Assembly: GCF_963920485.1 (NCBI RefSeq)
Contig: NZ_OY986431.1
Location: 1,302,001-1,366,000, forward strand
Reading direction: 5' to 3'
DNA: 64,000 nt
Source: Cyanobium usitatum str. Tous
GTDB taxonomy: Bacteria > Cyanobacteriota > Cyanobacteriia > PCC-6307 > Cyanobiaceae
Part shown: positions 50,969-60,800 of the stretch, piece by piece
Position numbering within the stretch: position 1 is the stretch's first letter
Layout: every line of letters starts with the position of its first letter
Made by a program: the position numbers and the translations under genes
Notes under the pieces: generated by a model
Seen by the model: the letters and a program-made list of their open reading frames with translations, nothing else
Database searches by the model: none
What the model was told of the DNA's origin: nothing

Positions 50969-51950
50969 TCATCTCCTGGTTGAAGGTCATCAACTCCGTG
51001 GCATCTAGCGGCTCAACAGCCATTCCCATGGCAGAAACCTGTGCAGCGGCTGTGTGATTAATGCGAAGGCTCAGCAGATCAGGGCGGCTGTAATGCCCCA
51101 CGCTGTCCATCATTCGCTTGCGTTTGGTGATCAAGGCACGATCCAGCTCGGCGATGGCGAGCCCTTCGCCATCTGGCAGTGGACCAGCCAGATAGCGCCC
51201 CTCGGGGCTGATCACAGCGGTGTGGCAACCACCCTGAAACGCCTTGTGCAGAGAGGTATCGGGCGTGATGGTGCTGTAGTCGTCGGGGTCGAGCCAGGCT
51301 GTGGAGCAGATCACAAAGCAGCCGGCCTCCAGCGCGTGATGCCGCATGGTGACGGCCGTCTGTTCGCTGAAGATCGGACCCACCAGAGAGCCTGGGAACT
51401 GAGCGCAATGAATCTCCTCGCCCTGGGCCATCAGGGAGAAGCGCGCCAGCGGGTTGTAGTGCTCCCAGCAGGCGAGAGCACCCACCTTGCCGAGGCTGGT
51501 GGAAACCACCTTCAGACCAGCTCCATCCCCTTGCCCCCACACCATGCGCTCGTGGTAGGTGGGTGTGATCTTGCGGCGTTTGAGCACGATTTCGCCGTTG
51601 GCATCAATTAAGAGCTGGGTGTTGTAGAGACTGCCGCCATCGCGTTCGTTGATTCCCAGTAAGACGTGCATGCCGTATTGACGTGCTGCAGCAGCAATGG
51701 CATCCGTTGCTGGACCAGGGACAGTGACAGCCTGCTCATAAAGCGCCAGATGGGAGCGTCCCATCAGCACGGCAGGCTCGACGAACGAGAAGTAGGGGTA
51801 ATAGGGGAGGAACGTCTCGGGGAAAACGATCAGTTCCACCCCTTCGCCTGCCGCTTCTTCCATGGCCGACAGCACCCGCTGAACTGAGCCTTTAAGGCTG
51901 AACAAAACCGGGCGGATCTGAGCTGCAGCAACCTTGATCGTGTTGACCAT
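50958..51950 (-). CDS. nitrilase of the Nit1C cluster
   Basis: 330 residues. Carbon-nitrogen hydrolase with the Glu-Lys-Cys triad: VFPETFLPYYPYF (Glu), RRKITPTYHERMVWGQGD (Lys) and GALACWEHYNPLARF (Cys). It converts a nitrile to the acid and ammonia. Nit1C nitrilases have been tied to cyanide assimilation and to the nitrogen-starvation response. Second gene of the operon. Confidence 0.92.
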   Translation of the reverse strand: MVNTIKVAAAQIRPVLFSLKGSVQRVLSAMEEAAGEGVELIVFPETFLPYYPYFSFVEPAVLMGRSHLALYEQAVTVPGPATDAIAAAARQYGMHVLLGINERDGGSLYNTQLLIDANGEIVLKRRKITPTYHERMVWGQGDGAGLKVVSTSLGKVGALACWEHYNPLARFSLMAQGEEIHCAQFPGSLVGPIFSEQTAVTMRHHALEAGCFVICSTAWLDPDDYSTITPDTSLHKAFQGGCHTAVISPEGRYLAGPLPDGEGLAIAELDRALITKRKRMMDSVGHYSRPDLLSLRINHTAAAQVSAMGMAVEPLDATELMTFNQEMSDV

Positions 51951-51971
51951 TTCGGCAGAAGGCGCAGTGAA

Positions 51972-52454
51972 TCAGAGGGTCCAGGTGTCGAGAATGAAGG
52001 CATTCTCCTTGCGGTGCATCAACACGATGTCGAGAACATCGAGTGGGTTGACGGGCCGGATTCCAGGCATCAGAGCTCCTTCGCCATGGCCGTAGAGAGC
52101 CTGCAATGCAAACCGGCAGGCATACACCTTGCCGCCCTGATCCATGAACTTCTGCAGACGTGCATTGAAGTTGAGATGGCCATCGAAGGCTGCATCACCA
52201 AGCTTCGGGAAACCGCGCTGAACGCCAAGCGTGACACCAGGGCCGTAAAGGAGAATCGATGTTTCAAATCCCTTGTTAATCAGGCGACTTCCCTGGAGCA
52301 GGTTCACCAGGCCGATCGAGCCCTCGAAGGCCACCGTGTGAAAAGTGATCAGTGCTTTTTCGCCCGGTTCGGCTTTGACGTCGGGAAAGACCTTCTCCTC
52401 GTAATCAACCAAAAAATCGCCCGGCTCGTTTGCAGGACGGCTGACAGCAGGCAT
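51972..52454 (-). CDS. Sll0783/MSMEG_0572 family nitrogen-starvation protein
   Basis: 160 residues from ATG 52454 (an ATG at 52487 and a longer frame to 52559 also exist). [20 protein letters not shown], then [20 protein letters not shown] and a DsrE-like end with [20 protein letters not shown]. In Synechocystis the homologue Sll0783 is strongly induced by nitrogen starvation and its mutant is impaired in polyhydroxybutyrate formation. First gene of the leftward Nit1C operon. Confidence 0.88.
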   Translation of the reverse strand: MPAVSRPANEPGDFLVDYEEKVFPDVKAEPGEKALITFHTVAFEGSIGLVNLLQGSRLINKGFETSILLYGPGVTLGVQRGFPKLGDAAFDGHLNFNARLQKFMDQGGKVYACRFALQALYGHGEGALMPGIRPVNPLDVLDIVLMHRKENAFILDTWTL

Positions 52455-52570
52455 GAGTGAATGTGAGGACTGGTGCGGCCTGAGCATTGCCTTGTGAGGT
52501 GGGGCACAAATGTCGCCGATGCCACCAAACGTGCTTATTCGCTGAGACTCATGTTGCATTGAGCGGTTTC

Positions 52571-52584
52571 GTGCGCATCGATAC
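52571..52584. promoter_or_regulatory. possible NtcA box (one mismatch)
   Basis: GTGCGCATCGATAC fits GTA-N8-TAC with G for the third base. It lies in the divergent promoter region between the Sll0783-like gene and the flavoprotein gene, where NtcA control would be expected. Spacing to a -10 element is not ideal. Confidence 0.3.
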
Positions 52585-52635
52585 AGACATCAACAGTGAA
52601 TACGTTGAAGATAAAAAGTTGATGTTGCTGCCGCT

Positions 52636-53931
52636 TTGAACGGATACTCTCAGGCTCGGCATCACAGTGTTGTGGTTGTAGGTGGTGGCCAGGCAGGACT
52701 TTCTGTTGCTCATGCACTTCAGAAGCGAGGCGTCACACCAGTGGTGCTCGAAAAGAACAGGGTGGGTTACGCCTGGGATCAACAGCGCTGGGATTCTTTC
52801 TGCTTGGTAACCCCCAATTGGCAGTGCCGTCTGCCGGATTTTCCTTATGACGGCCCCGACCCTGACGGGTTCATGGTGAAGTCCGAGATCGTTGCCTATC
52901 TGCAGAGCTTCGCAGCGTTTGTCGGCGCTGATGTGCGTGAGGGTGTGAGTGTCGAACGGCTCGTGCACAACGGCACTGGCTACCGCTTATTTACAACTGA
53001 GGGAGAGATTCTTGCCGACCATGTTGTGGTGGCCACGGGTGGCTATCACGCTCCTCGCCGGCATCTGGAATCACCGCGTATACCTTCATCAACGCTGCAG
53101 CTTGATGCCCGTGAGTACCGGTGTTCCGCGTCCCTGCCAGAAGGTCCGGTTCTGGTCGTAGGTAGTGGCCAATCTGGCGCCCAGATTGCGGAGGATCTGT
53201 TCCTCGAAGGCCGTGAAGTTCATCTGAGCGTAGGGTCCGCGCCACGCTCACCCCGGCGCTATCGCGGCAAGGACACGGTGGATTGGCTGGATCGCATGGG
53301 CTACTACTCCATGCCGATCGGTCAGCATCCGGATCCGCGAGCCGTGCGCACTAAAACCAACCACTACCTCACGGGACGTGATGGGGGCAGGGAGATTGAC
53401 CTGCGGACTCGCGCCTTGGAGGGGATGCATCTGCATGGAAGACTCCGCTCGATCACGGCCGATCAGATCCGTTTTGGCGATGACCTGGCGACCAACCTCG
53501 ACCAGGCCGATGCGGTGTACTGCCGAATCCGAACCAGCATCGACAACTGGATAGCTAAGGAGGGCATCGAGGCCCCGGAAGAAGCTGCCTATTCGCCTTG
53601 CTGGCAGCCCGGACCGGGCGAGGATCCGGGTCTCGATCTGCGGTCCCAACCGCTGGCGGCTGTGATCTGGTGCACCGGCTACAGCAGCGATTTCCACTGG
53701 ATCGACGTGCCTGTGTTTGACGGCTCTGGTCATCCGGCCCATGACCGCGGCATGACCCAGAGCCCGGGTCTCTATTTCCTTGGCTTGCCCTGGCTGCACA
53801 CCTGGGGCTCGGCCCGCTTCTGCGGCGTGGCTGATGACGCCGAACACCTTGCCAGCATGATCACGCTGCGTCTGCAGCGGCGCGATGCAAGCCAAGAACG
53901 GTTGGAATGCACGGCGTTATTGGGGTCTTGA
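52636..53931 (+). CDS. MSMEG_0569 family flavin-dependent oxidoreductase
   Basis: 431 residues from TTG 52636. Two Rossmann motifs: FAD site VVVVGGGQAGLSVAHAL at the N terminus and a second VLVVGSGQSGAQIAEDL near 170, as in flavin-containing monooxygenases. WDSFCLVTPNWQCRLPDFPY is typical of the family. Transcribed divergently from the rest of the Nit1C cluster. Probably oxygenates the pathway's nitrile or an amine precursor. Confidence 0.87.
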   Translation: MNGYSQARHHSVVVVGGGQAGLSVAHALQKRGVTPVVLEKNRVGYAWDQQRWDSFCLVTPNWQCRLPDFPYDGPDPDGFMVKSEIVAYLQSFAAFVGADVREGVSVERLVHNGTGYRLFTTEGEILADHVVVATGGYHAPRRHLESPRIPSSTLQLDAREYRCSASLPEGPVLVVGSGQSGAQIAEDLFLEGREVHLSVGSAPRSPRRYRGKDTVDWLDRMGYYSMPIGQHPDPRAVRTKTNHYLTGRDGGREIDLRTRALEGMHLHGRLRSITADQIRFGDDLATNLDQADAVYCRIRTSIDNWIAKEGIEAPEEAAYSPCWQPGPGEDPGLDLRSQPLAAVIWCTGYSSDFHWIDVPVFDGSGHPAHDRGMTQSPGLYFLGLPWLHTWGSARFCGVADDAEHLASMITLRLQRRDASQERLECTALLGS

Positions 53932-54202
53932 TGCTGTCCTGCTGATTCACCACAACCAGGCTCAACCTCTATCTGCCTGCCTGAGAGACCCTGAGGCCAT
54001 CTGATGCGCTGGCAGAACCTGTGAGGTTCATTCCTCTTTGCAGGATCGGCTGTGCAACGCGCGATCGACCATTGCATTTCACACAAGGATCTGACCGTCT
54101 CTTCACGGCGGTTGGGTCACCGGCTCAGGCGAATAGACCTCCATTGCACCTAGAGGGAGGAGCAGCTCAAGGTCCTGATATTTCCCGCATGCCGTCCCCC
54201 GA
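53932..54202. other. intergenic region, no gene seen
   Basis: About 270 bases between convergent genes. No terminator of note and no credible frame. Confidence 0.35.
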
Positions 54203-54607
54203 TCAGATCTTGCGCAAGCGCGGCTTATTGAGGTGATGCACCGCATGCACCACCACGCCAAACAGCCCTGAGCGATCAAAGACCTCCAGGTCCAAAAGAA
54301 TTTCTGCCTCTCCTGGCCGCACCGGCTCAAGTAACCACTGCTCCCCCTGCCTCAAGAGCGGCCGCATCAAGAAGCTGCCCTGGTGGGCTACGACGACAAC
54401 ATGGCCGGAGCAGGGTTCCACACTGCGGTCGATCACCATCAGGTCGCCGTCGTTGATCCCGTGCTGGCGCATGCCATTGCCGCTGGCCCGCATGTAGAAG
54501 GTGCAGACCGGGTTGGGAATCAGGGCGGCCTGGAGATCCAAACCCTCACCCAACGAGCCCGGGCAGAAGGGCACAGGCTCGCCAATGGGCAGGTCGGCCA
54601 AGATCAA
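54203..54607 (-). CDS. orphan UmuD/LexA-like S24 protein lacking both catalytic residues
   Basis: 134 residues. The UmuD fold is clear: CTFYMRASGNGMRQHGINDG, DLMVIDRSVEPCSGHVVVV, and GLFGVVVHAVHHLNK. UmuD normally has Ser before Met in ASGDSM and a Lys in GEFTVKKL; here the positions read ASGNGM (Gly) and GSFLMRPL (Arg). So it should not self-cleave. No umuC is next to it. A perfect LexA-box match lies 16 bases upstream. It may act as a fixed UmuD-like partner or competitor in translesion synthesis. Confidence 0.82.
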   Translation of the reverse strand: MILADLPIGEPVPFCPGSLGEGLDLQAALIPNPVCTFYMRASGNGMRQHGINDGDLMVIDRSVEPCSGHVVVVAHQGSFLMRPLLRQGEQWLLEPVRPGEAEILLDLEVFDRSGLFGVVVHAVHHLNKPRLRKI

Positions 54608-54622
54608 ACCAGCAGCGGCAGC

Positions 54623-54636
54623 AGTACAGCTGTTCT
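54623..54636. promoter_or_regulatory. SOS/LexA box, perfect consensus match
   Basis: AGTACAGCTGTTCT matches the cyanobacterial consensus RGTACNNNDGTWCB. It ends 16 bases upstream of the UmuD-like gene's start (54607). Confidence 0.65.
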
Positions 54637-54663
54637 ACTCCTGGTGAGGCGGGTTGGGCCGGC

Positions 54664-54903
54664 TCAGCTGCCTGCTTCTGGCCAGGGAACCAGCGTCATA
54701 TCCCCCACCCTGTTCCAGGTTTTGCATTTGGGATCAGCCAGCCGATAGAGGGCGTTGCCGTCTAGCCCGTTCTTAGTGACGACCAGTACCGGAGCACCAG
54801 GCCAGCCGATCCGCCAAAGCTGCTCACCATCGGCCAACACGATCAGATCGCCAGTGGCGGGGTGCTTGAGGTCTGGGGCCATCGCTGCACCGTAGAAAGC
54901 CAT
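54664..54903 (-). CDS. small conserved hypothetical protein
   Basis: 79 residues from ATG 54903 (or 72 from ATG 54882, MAPDLKHPATGDL). Beta-rich: GDLIVLADGEQLWRIGWPGA, VLVVTKNGLDGNALYRLADP, TWNRVGDMTLVPWPEAG. Looks like a conserved picocyanobacterial protein; function unknown. It follows the sigma gene. Confidence 0.6.
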   Translation of the reverse strand: MAFYGAAMAPDLKHPATGDLIVLADGEQLWRIGWPGAPVLVVTKNGLDGNALYRLADPKCKTWNRVGDMTLVPWPEAGS

Positions 54904-54988
54904 TGGCGATCGGCTGCCGAGCCGCAGAGCAATCGGTAGGGGCGCGCACGGATCAGTTGCACCTGGCTCCGCGCCAGGCGGGTGGGCA

Positions 54989-55597
54989 CTAGGCCACCAG
55001 CTGCTGGCGCAGCGCTTCAAGCGCTTTCTTCTGGGCCCGCTGCGCCGCTAGGCGCACCTCACGGTGCGACACGAACATGGCGCTGATTTGCAGCTGCTCC
55101 GCTGCAGCCCTCAGAGAGAGGCCCTCAAGGACGGCGAGCCGCAGGGCCGTGGCTTGCGGCGCAGGCAGCTGATCTACCAGCTGCTCCAGCGCCAGATCAT
55201 CAGCGGGGCTGGCTGCTTCTTGCTCTGGGCTGGCTAGCTGATCGAGCAGGCACGACTCGCCAGCGGCATGGACATCAAGGCTGATGTGACCCAGGGGGCA
55301 CTGACCCTGCTCATGCAGCCGGCGCGGAATGCGCACCAGCCGCACCCGATCGCGCAGGTGATGCTGCAAGGCCCCTGAGATGCAGCGGCGCAGATAGGGC
55401 TCTGCCGGCTCACCTGCTTTGCAGCGCAGCACTGAACGGAGCAGGGCTTCTCTAGCCACCTGGATCAGATCCTCCCGCTCAACCAAAGGGAAGAAGCGGC
55501 GGGCTACAGCTGAGGCAACGGCATCAGCCAAAGGCAGGTGCTGGAGCACCAGGGCATCACGGGCACGGAAAGCAGAGCGGGAAAGCGGGGCAGCCAT
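54989..55597 (-). CDS. sigma-70 family RNA polymerase sigma factor
   Basis: 202 residues. Region 2: LPLADAVASAVARRFFPLVE, REDLIQVAREALLRSV; region 4 at the end with LRLAVLEGLSLRAAAEQLQI and a helix of Arg/Lys/Gln. No region 1.1 or 3, so a group 3/4-like alternative sigma factor. No anti-sigma gene is adjacent. A relic of a similar gene is at 46121-46180. Confidence 0.8.
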   Translation of the reverse strand: MAAPLSRSAFRARDALVLQHLPLADAVASAVARRFFPLVEREDLIQVAREALLRSVLRCKAGEPAEPYLRRCISGALQHHLRDRVRLVRIPRRLHEQGQCPLGHISLDVHAAGESCLLDQLASPEQEAASPADDLALEQLVDQLPAPQATALRLAVLEGLSLRAAAEQLQISAMFVSHREVRLAAQRAQKKALEALRQQLVA

Positions 55598-55669
55598 CTG
55601 GGGACGGCAGAGAACCCCACCCCCAACGGCCAGCCGCAGGGATGTGACAAGGAAGCCCCAACGGGGCGC

Positions 55670-55960
55670 ATGGCCCGATCCTTGACGCAGCGCGAGGACA
55701 GGACGAGGGATTTAGACGACACCGACCGCACCGACTTCCGCGGTGTGCAGGGCAGCTACGGCCACCGCGTAGCGGGCTGTGTGTTCTGCGCGCTGGAGGG
55801 CAGCGGCCGGGTGCTGCTGGAGAACGAGCTGGCGCTCTGCATCGCCGATGCCTATCCCGTGAGCGAGGGGCACAGCCTGGTGATCCCTCGTAGTCATGGG
55901 GCCGTCGGCCTAGAGCTGCACCAGCCGGAGTGGAACGCCGTGGTGGAGCTGATGAACTAG
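55670..55960 (+). pseudogene. HIT-family protein truncated at its 3' end
   Basis: 96 residues from ATG 55670. CVFCALEGSGRVLLENELAL and ADAYPVSEGHSLVIPRSHGA are the N-terminal half of a HIT hydrolase. The frame stops at TAG 55958-55960, before the active-site HxHxHxx triad. The DUF2075 gene begins at once after, so the missing part was probably replaced when that module arrived. Confidence 0.75.
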
Positions 55961-56022
55961 AGCCTTCCCCTCCCAAGAACGCCAGAATCTGCCCAAACCC
56001 CACAGGAGCACCTTTTGACGCC

Positions 56023-57888
56023 TTGATCATCTACCTCGCCACCCGGGAGGTGTTCCTCCAGCACGTGCGCGAGCAGCGCATCGAGGAGGAGGTGCGTGAG
56101 CGCTACATCGCCATCACCGGACACAAGGTGGCTGCTAACGAATTCCGCGCCTGGCAGAACTCACTCCAGTGCGTGGGCAACGTGCTGCAGTTCAAGGAGA
56201 TCCCGCGCGAGCTGGGCGTAGCCATCGAGTTCAAAATCCACAACACTGCCAAGCGGATCGATCTGCTGCTTTCCGGCCGCAACGCCAACGGCGCACCGGC
56301 GGCTGTGATCGTGGAACTGAAGCAGTGGGAAACGGTGGAGCCCACCGAGCTGGACGGGGTGGTACGCACGTTCTTAGGCAAAGGGCCGCGCGAGACCACG
56401 CACCCCTCATATCAGGCGATGAGCTATAGGGCGCTGCTTCGGGGCTTCAACACGGCGGTGGTAGAGCACGGGATCGAGCTGCAGCCCTGCGCCTACCTGC
56501 ACAACTGCCTCGACGGCAGAGGCCTCACCGATTCCCGCTACCGGCCCTATCTGGAGCAGGCGCCGGTGTTCCTGCGCCACGACAACGCCGCCATGGCGGC
56601 CTTCCTGCGCCGCTGCCTTGAAGTGGGCGACCAAGGCCGCACGATTGAGCGGATCCGTGACGGCAAGGCCAAGCCCAGCCAGCAGCTGGCGGATTCCGTG
56701 GAGCGGATGCTCAAGGGCAACAGTGATTTTGTGCTGATCGATGAGCAGAAGGTGGTGTATGAGCAGGCCATAGCCCTGGCGAGGCAACTGCGCGAAGGTC
56801 GGCACACGGTGCTGCTGGTGCAGGGCGGGCCGGGTACGGGCAAATCAGTGGTGGCGGTGAACCTGCTGGCCAGGATGCTGGGGATGGGCCTGAACTCCCG
56901 CTACGTGAGCAAGAACGCGGCCCCGCGGGCGGTGTACCGGGCCAAGCTCACCGGTTCAATGCGCCGCAACGAATACGACAACCTCTTCTGCGGTTCGGCC
57001 TGTTTTGTGGGCTGCCCGGAGGGCTTCTACGACGTGCTGATCGTGGATGAGAGCCACCGATTGATGACCAAGACCATCTACGACAAGGCAGGCGAAAACC
57101 AGGTCAAGGAGATCATCCACGCCAGCAAATTGGCGGTGTTCTTCCTCGATGAAGACCAGCGCGTCACCTTCGATGACATCGGCAGCACGGCCGAGATCGA
57201 GAAATGGAGCCAGTACCACGAGGCGCAGCTGAAGCGTGAGGTGTTGCCGTCGCAGTTCCGCTGTGCGGGCTCCGATGGCTACCTGGCCTGGCTGGATTCC
57301 ACCCTCGGCATTCGCGAGACGGCCAACGAACGGCTCGACCCCGAAGCGTTCGATTTTCGCGTGTTCGACGATCCAGTAGCCCTGCACCAGGCGATCCGCG
57401 ACCGCAACGGAGGCAACGGGGCGCGCATGGTGGCCGGCTACTGCTGGAACTGGGCGTCGAAGTATCACCCCAACGCCTGGGACATCGAACTGGAGCCCTG
57501 GGGCTACCGGGCCCGCTGGAACCTGAGCAAAGACGGCAGCGTCTGGATCATGAAGCAGGGCACGGTGGAGGAGGTGGGCTGCATCCACACCTGCCAGGGT
57601 CTGGAGCTGGAGACGGTGGGCGTGATCATCGGGCCCGACCTCGCCTACAGCGAGGGTTCGGTGGCGACGGTGCCATCCAGGCGAGCGCGCACGGACCAAT
57701 CACTGAAGGGATACAAGGTGGGGCTGAAGCGGGATCCGCAGGCGATTCGGCTCAAGGCCGATGCGATCATCCGCAACACCTACCGCACGTTGATGAGCCG
57801 GGGGATGCGGGCCTGTTATGTGTTCGCCTGTGATCCGGCGTTGAATGACTATCTCAAGCAGACGGCTGGGCAGGTCGGAAGCCACTGA
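56023..57888 (+). CDS. DUF2075 helicase with N-terminal PD-(D/E)XK nuclease-like domain
   Basis: About 621 residues from TTG 56023, which follows AGGAG 14 bases upstream; longer frames overlap the HIT fragment. Residues 1-130 have the nuclease pattern KRIDLLLSG, then AVIVELKQW. The superfamily 1-like helicase follows: Walker A GGPGTGKSVVAVN near 268, LIVDESHRL near 341, EDQRVTF, and late HTCQGLELETVGVIIGPDL. Such schlafen/DUF2075 proteins occur in phage-defence islands. Its stop shares one base with the ATG of the next gene (TGATG). Confidence 0.82.
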   Translation: MIIYLATREVFLQHVREQRIEEEVRERYIAITGHKVAANEFRAWQNSLQCVGNVLQFKEIPRELGVAIEFKIHNTAKRIDLLLSGRNANGAPAAVIVELKQWETVEPTELDGVVRTFLGKGPRETTHPSYQAMSYRALLRGFNTAVVEHGIELQPCAYLHNCLDGRGLTDSRYRPYLEQAPVFLRHDNAAMAAFLRRCLEVGDQGRTIERIRDGKAKPSQQLADSVERMLKGNSDFVLIDEQKVVYEQAIALARQLREGRHTVLLVQGGPGTGKSVVAVNLLARMLGMGLNSRYVSKNAAPRAVYRAKLTGSMRRNEYDNLFCGSACFVGCPEGFYDVLIVDESHRLMTKTIYDKAGENQVKEIIHASKLAVFFLDEDQRVTFDDIGSTAEIEKWSQYHEAQLKREVLPSQFRCAGSDGYLAWLDSTLGIRETANERLDPEAFDFRVFDDPVALHQAIRDRNGGNGARMVAGYCWNWASKYHPNAWDIELEPWGYRARWNLSKDGSVWIMKQGTVEEVGCIHTCQGLELETVGVIIGPDLAYSEGSVATVPSRRARTDQSLKGYKVGLKRDPQAIRLKADAIIRNTYRTLMSRGMRACYVFACDPALNDYLKQTAGQVGSH

Positions 57889-60800
57889 TGAGGACAGGCC
57901 ATTCCCTGACACCCGGCTTCTACGACCAGCTCCTCACCGAGGCCCTCGGCCAGGACCTGGCGGAGCTCCAGCCTGAGCTGCAAACGCTCGATCGCCTCGA
58001 CCCCGAAGAAGCACCCCAGCGGCTCTCGCGTCACCTCGCTGCGCTATTGCGCAGCGCCCTGGCCAGCCTTCCAGGTGGGCATCCCACTACTTCCCAGTTG
58101 GAACTTGTGAATCAGCTGGTGGCCTTGCTGATCGCCGAGGTGCCAAGGGCCGTCGGCCCCGGTGATGCTGTCCACACCAGCGGTCAGAGCCTCAGCCGTA
58201 TTCGGGCCGCGCCGTTGCTTTCTGGCCAGGCCGAGGCGCTGCGGCCGCTAATCCCCCTGGCTGACAGCACCCTGCTGGTGAACGCCGGCGGCGAACCGTC
58301 GGTGGGACAGGCGCTGATCCATGAAATCCCCTCCGCCCAGCAGGTGGACCTGCTCTGCGCCTTCATCAAGTGGAGCGGCCTACGTCTGTTGCAGGAGCCC
58401 TTGGCCGAACTGCTGCGTTCCGGCCGATCGTTGCGCGTGCTCACCACCGTCTACATGGGCGCCACCGACCGCCGCGCCCTCGATTGGCTCGTGGCCCACG
58501 GCGCCGAGGTGCGCGTCAGCTACGACACCCGCCGCACCCGCCTGCACGCCAAAGCCTGGCTGTTCCATCGCGCCTCTGGCTCCTCCACCGCCTACATCGG
58601 CTCTTCCAACCTCTCCACCGCCGCATTGCACGACGGCCTGGAGTGGAACGTGCGCCTCTCCGCCCAAGACAATGAGGGCATCCTGTCCAAGTTCCAGGCC
58701 ACCTTTGAGAGCTACTGGGAGGAGGGCGAATTTGAGCCCTACCGTGCCAGCGAGATCGAGCAGCGCCGCTTTGATCGGGCCTCAGAGAACGAAACCAGCA
58801 GCGACGCCACCCCGCTCAGCTTCTTCGACATCCGCCCCTACGCCTACCAGCAGGAGATCCTCGACAAGCTGTCGGCCGAGCGCAGTCTCCATGGCCGCTG
58901 GCGCAACCTGGTGGTGGCCGCCACCGGCACCGGCAAAACCGTGGTCGCTGCCCTCGATTACGCCCGCCAGGCCGGTCCTGATCACCCGACCCTGCTTTTC
59001 GTAGCCCACCGGCGCGAGATCCTGCAGCAGAGCCTCGCCACCTTCCGCCAGGTGCTGCGTGATGGATCCTTCGGCGAGCTGCTGGTGGATGGCCAGCGTC
59101 CCAGCCAGTGGCGCCATGTGTTCGCCTCGGTGCAGTCGCTCGCGGGGATCGATCCGGCGAACCTGGCGCCAGACACGTTCGACGTGGTGATCGTCGATGA
59201 GTTCCACCACGCCGCCTCCGCCAGCTACGAGCGTTGGCTTCACCACCTGGCGCCCGTCCTGCTACTGGGCCTCACCGCCACCCCCGAGCGCACCGGCGGC
59301 GAGGACATCCTCCATTGGTTTGACGGCCGCATTGCCGCCGAGCTGCGCCTCTGGAGCGCGTTGGAGCAGGGCCTTCTGACACCCTTCCACTACTTCGGCC
59401 TCCACGACGGCACCGATCTCTCGCTGATCGAATGGCGCCGCAACGGCTACGCCACCGAGGCCCTCTCCAACCTCTACACCGCCGACGACGCCCGCCTGCG
59501 CCTGATCCTGCGCGAACTCGAGGACAAGGTCACCAATCTGGAGGCGATGCGTGCCTTGGGCTTCTGCGTGAGCGTGGAGCACGCCCGTTGGATGGCCCGC
59601 AAGTTCGTGGCGGCCGGCCTTCGCGCCGCCGCGTTGGATGCCTCCAGCCCCCGCGATGAGCGCGCCGAGCAGATCCGGCGCCTGCGATCCGGTGAGCTGC
59701 AGATCCTCTTCGCGGTGGATCTCTTCAACGAAGGCCTCGACATCCCCGAGATCGACACGGTGCTGTTCCTGCGACCCACCGAAAGCGCGATCGTGTTCCT
59801 GCAGCAGCTCGGCCGCGGTCTGCGCCTGCACCCGTCCAAGAGTTGCCTCACGGTGCTGGATTTCATCGGCCAAGCCCACCGGAGCTTCCGCTACGACCTG
59901 CGCTACCGCGCCCTGCTCGGCGGCACGCGCGACCAACTGGAACAGCAGATCAAGGAGGGTTTTCCCTTCCTGCCGGCCGGCTGCAGCCTCCAGCTCGATC
60001 GGGTTTCCAGCGAGCGGGTGCTTTCCAATTTGCGCGAATCGCTGCCCACGCGCCGGCCCCAGCTGCTCGCCGAGGCCCGCCTCCTCGGGCGCTGTTCGCT
60101 GGAGGGTTTGCTGGAGGGGCTGGGGATGGAGCTGGGGGAATTTTACCGGGTGGCGGGCTCCTGGGCTTTGCTGCAACTGGAGCTGGGGTGGTTGGTGGCG
60201 GGGGCGGCCTCGGGTGAGCCCAGCGACGATGAAAAGCGGCTGGGTCGAGGCATCGCCGGCGGCTTGCTGCATCTGGACGACCCAGAGCGACTGCGCTGGC
60301 TGGTGGATCAGCTGCGCAGGCCCATCGCCCCCGATCCGGCGGGCTTCGATCCCACCACCGAGCGCAGCTGGCGCATGCTGATGGCCCAGCTCTGGGGCAG
60401 TGGCCGCCAACACTTGCCCCTGGCCGATGCCCTGGTGCGGCTTTGGGCTGCCGCCGATCTCAGCGCCGAGCTGGTCGAGCTGTTTGAGCTGCTGCTGGAG
60501 CGCACCGACCACCTGGTGACCGCGCTCGACTGGGGCCGCACCGATCCGCCCCCCATCCCCCTCAAACTCCACGGTCGCTATTCCCGCGCCGAGGTGTTCG
60601 CCGCGTTTGGGTTGCTAAACGAAGCCCGCCCGTTCCCCGGGCGGGAGGGAGTCTTCGTCGATGAAGCCACCCAGTGCGACGTCTTCTTCATCACCCTCAA
60701 GAAGTCTGAGCGCCTCTTCTCCCCCACCACCCGCTACAACGACTACGCCATCTCCCCGTGGGAGTTCCACTGGGAGAGCCAGAGCCTCACCCGCGAAGAC

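Noticed and set aside
56363-56377. GGTACGCACGTTCT as another LexA box
   Set aside because: It breaks the consensus at the D position and lies inside a coding sequence.
59262-60572. 436-codon leftward frame inside the DUF3427 gene
   Set aside because: It is antisense to a well-supported helicase gene; its Gln/Gly/Ala-rich product is the usual mirror of a high-GC gene.
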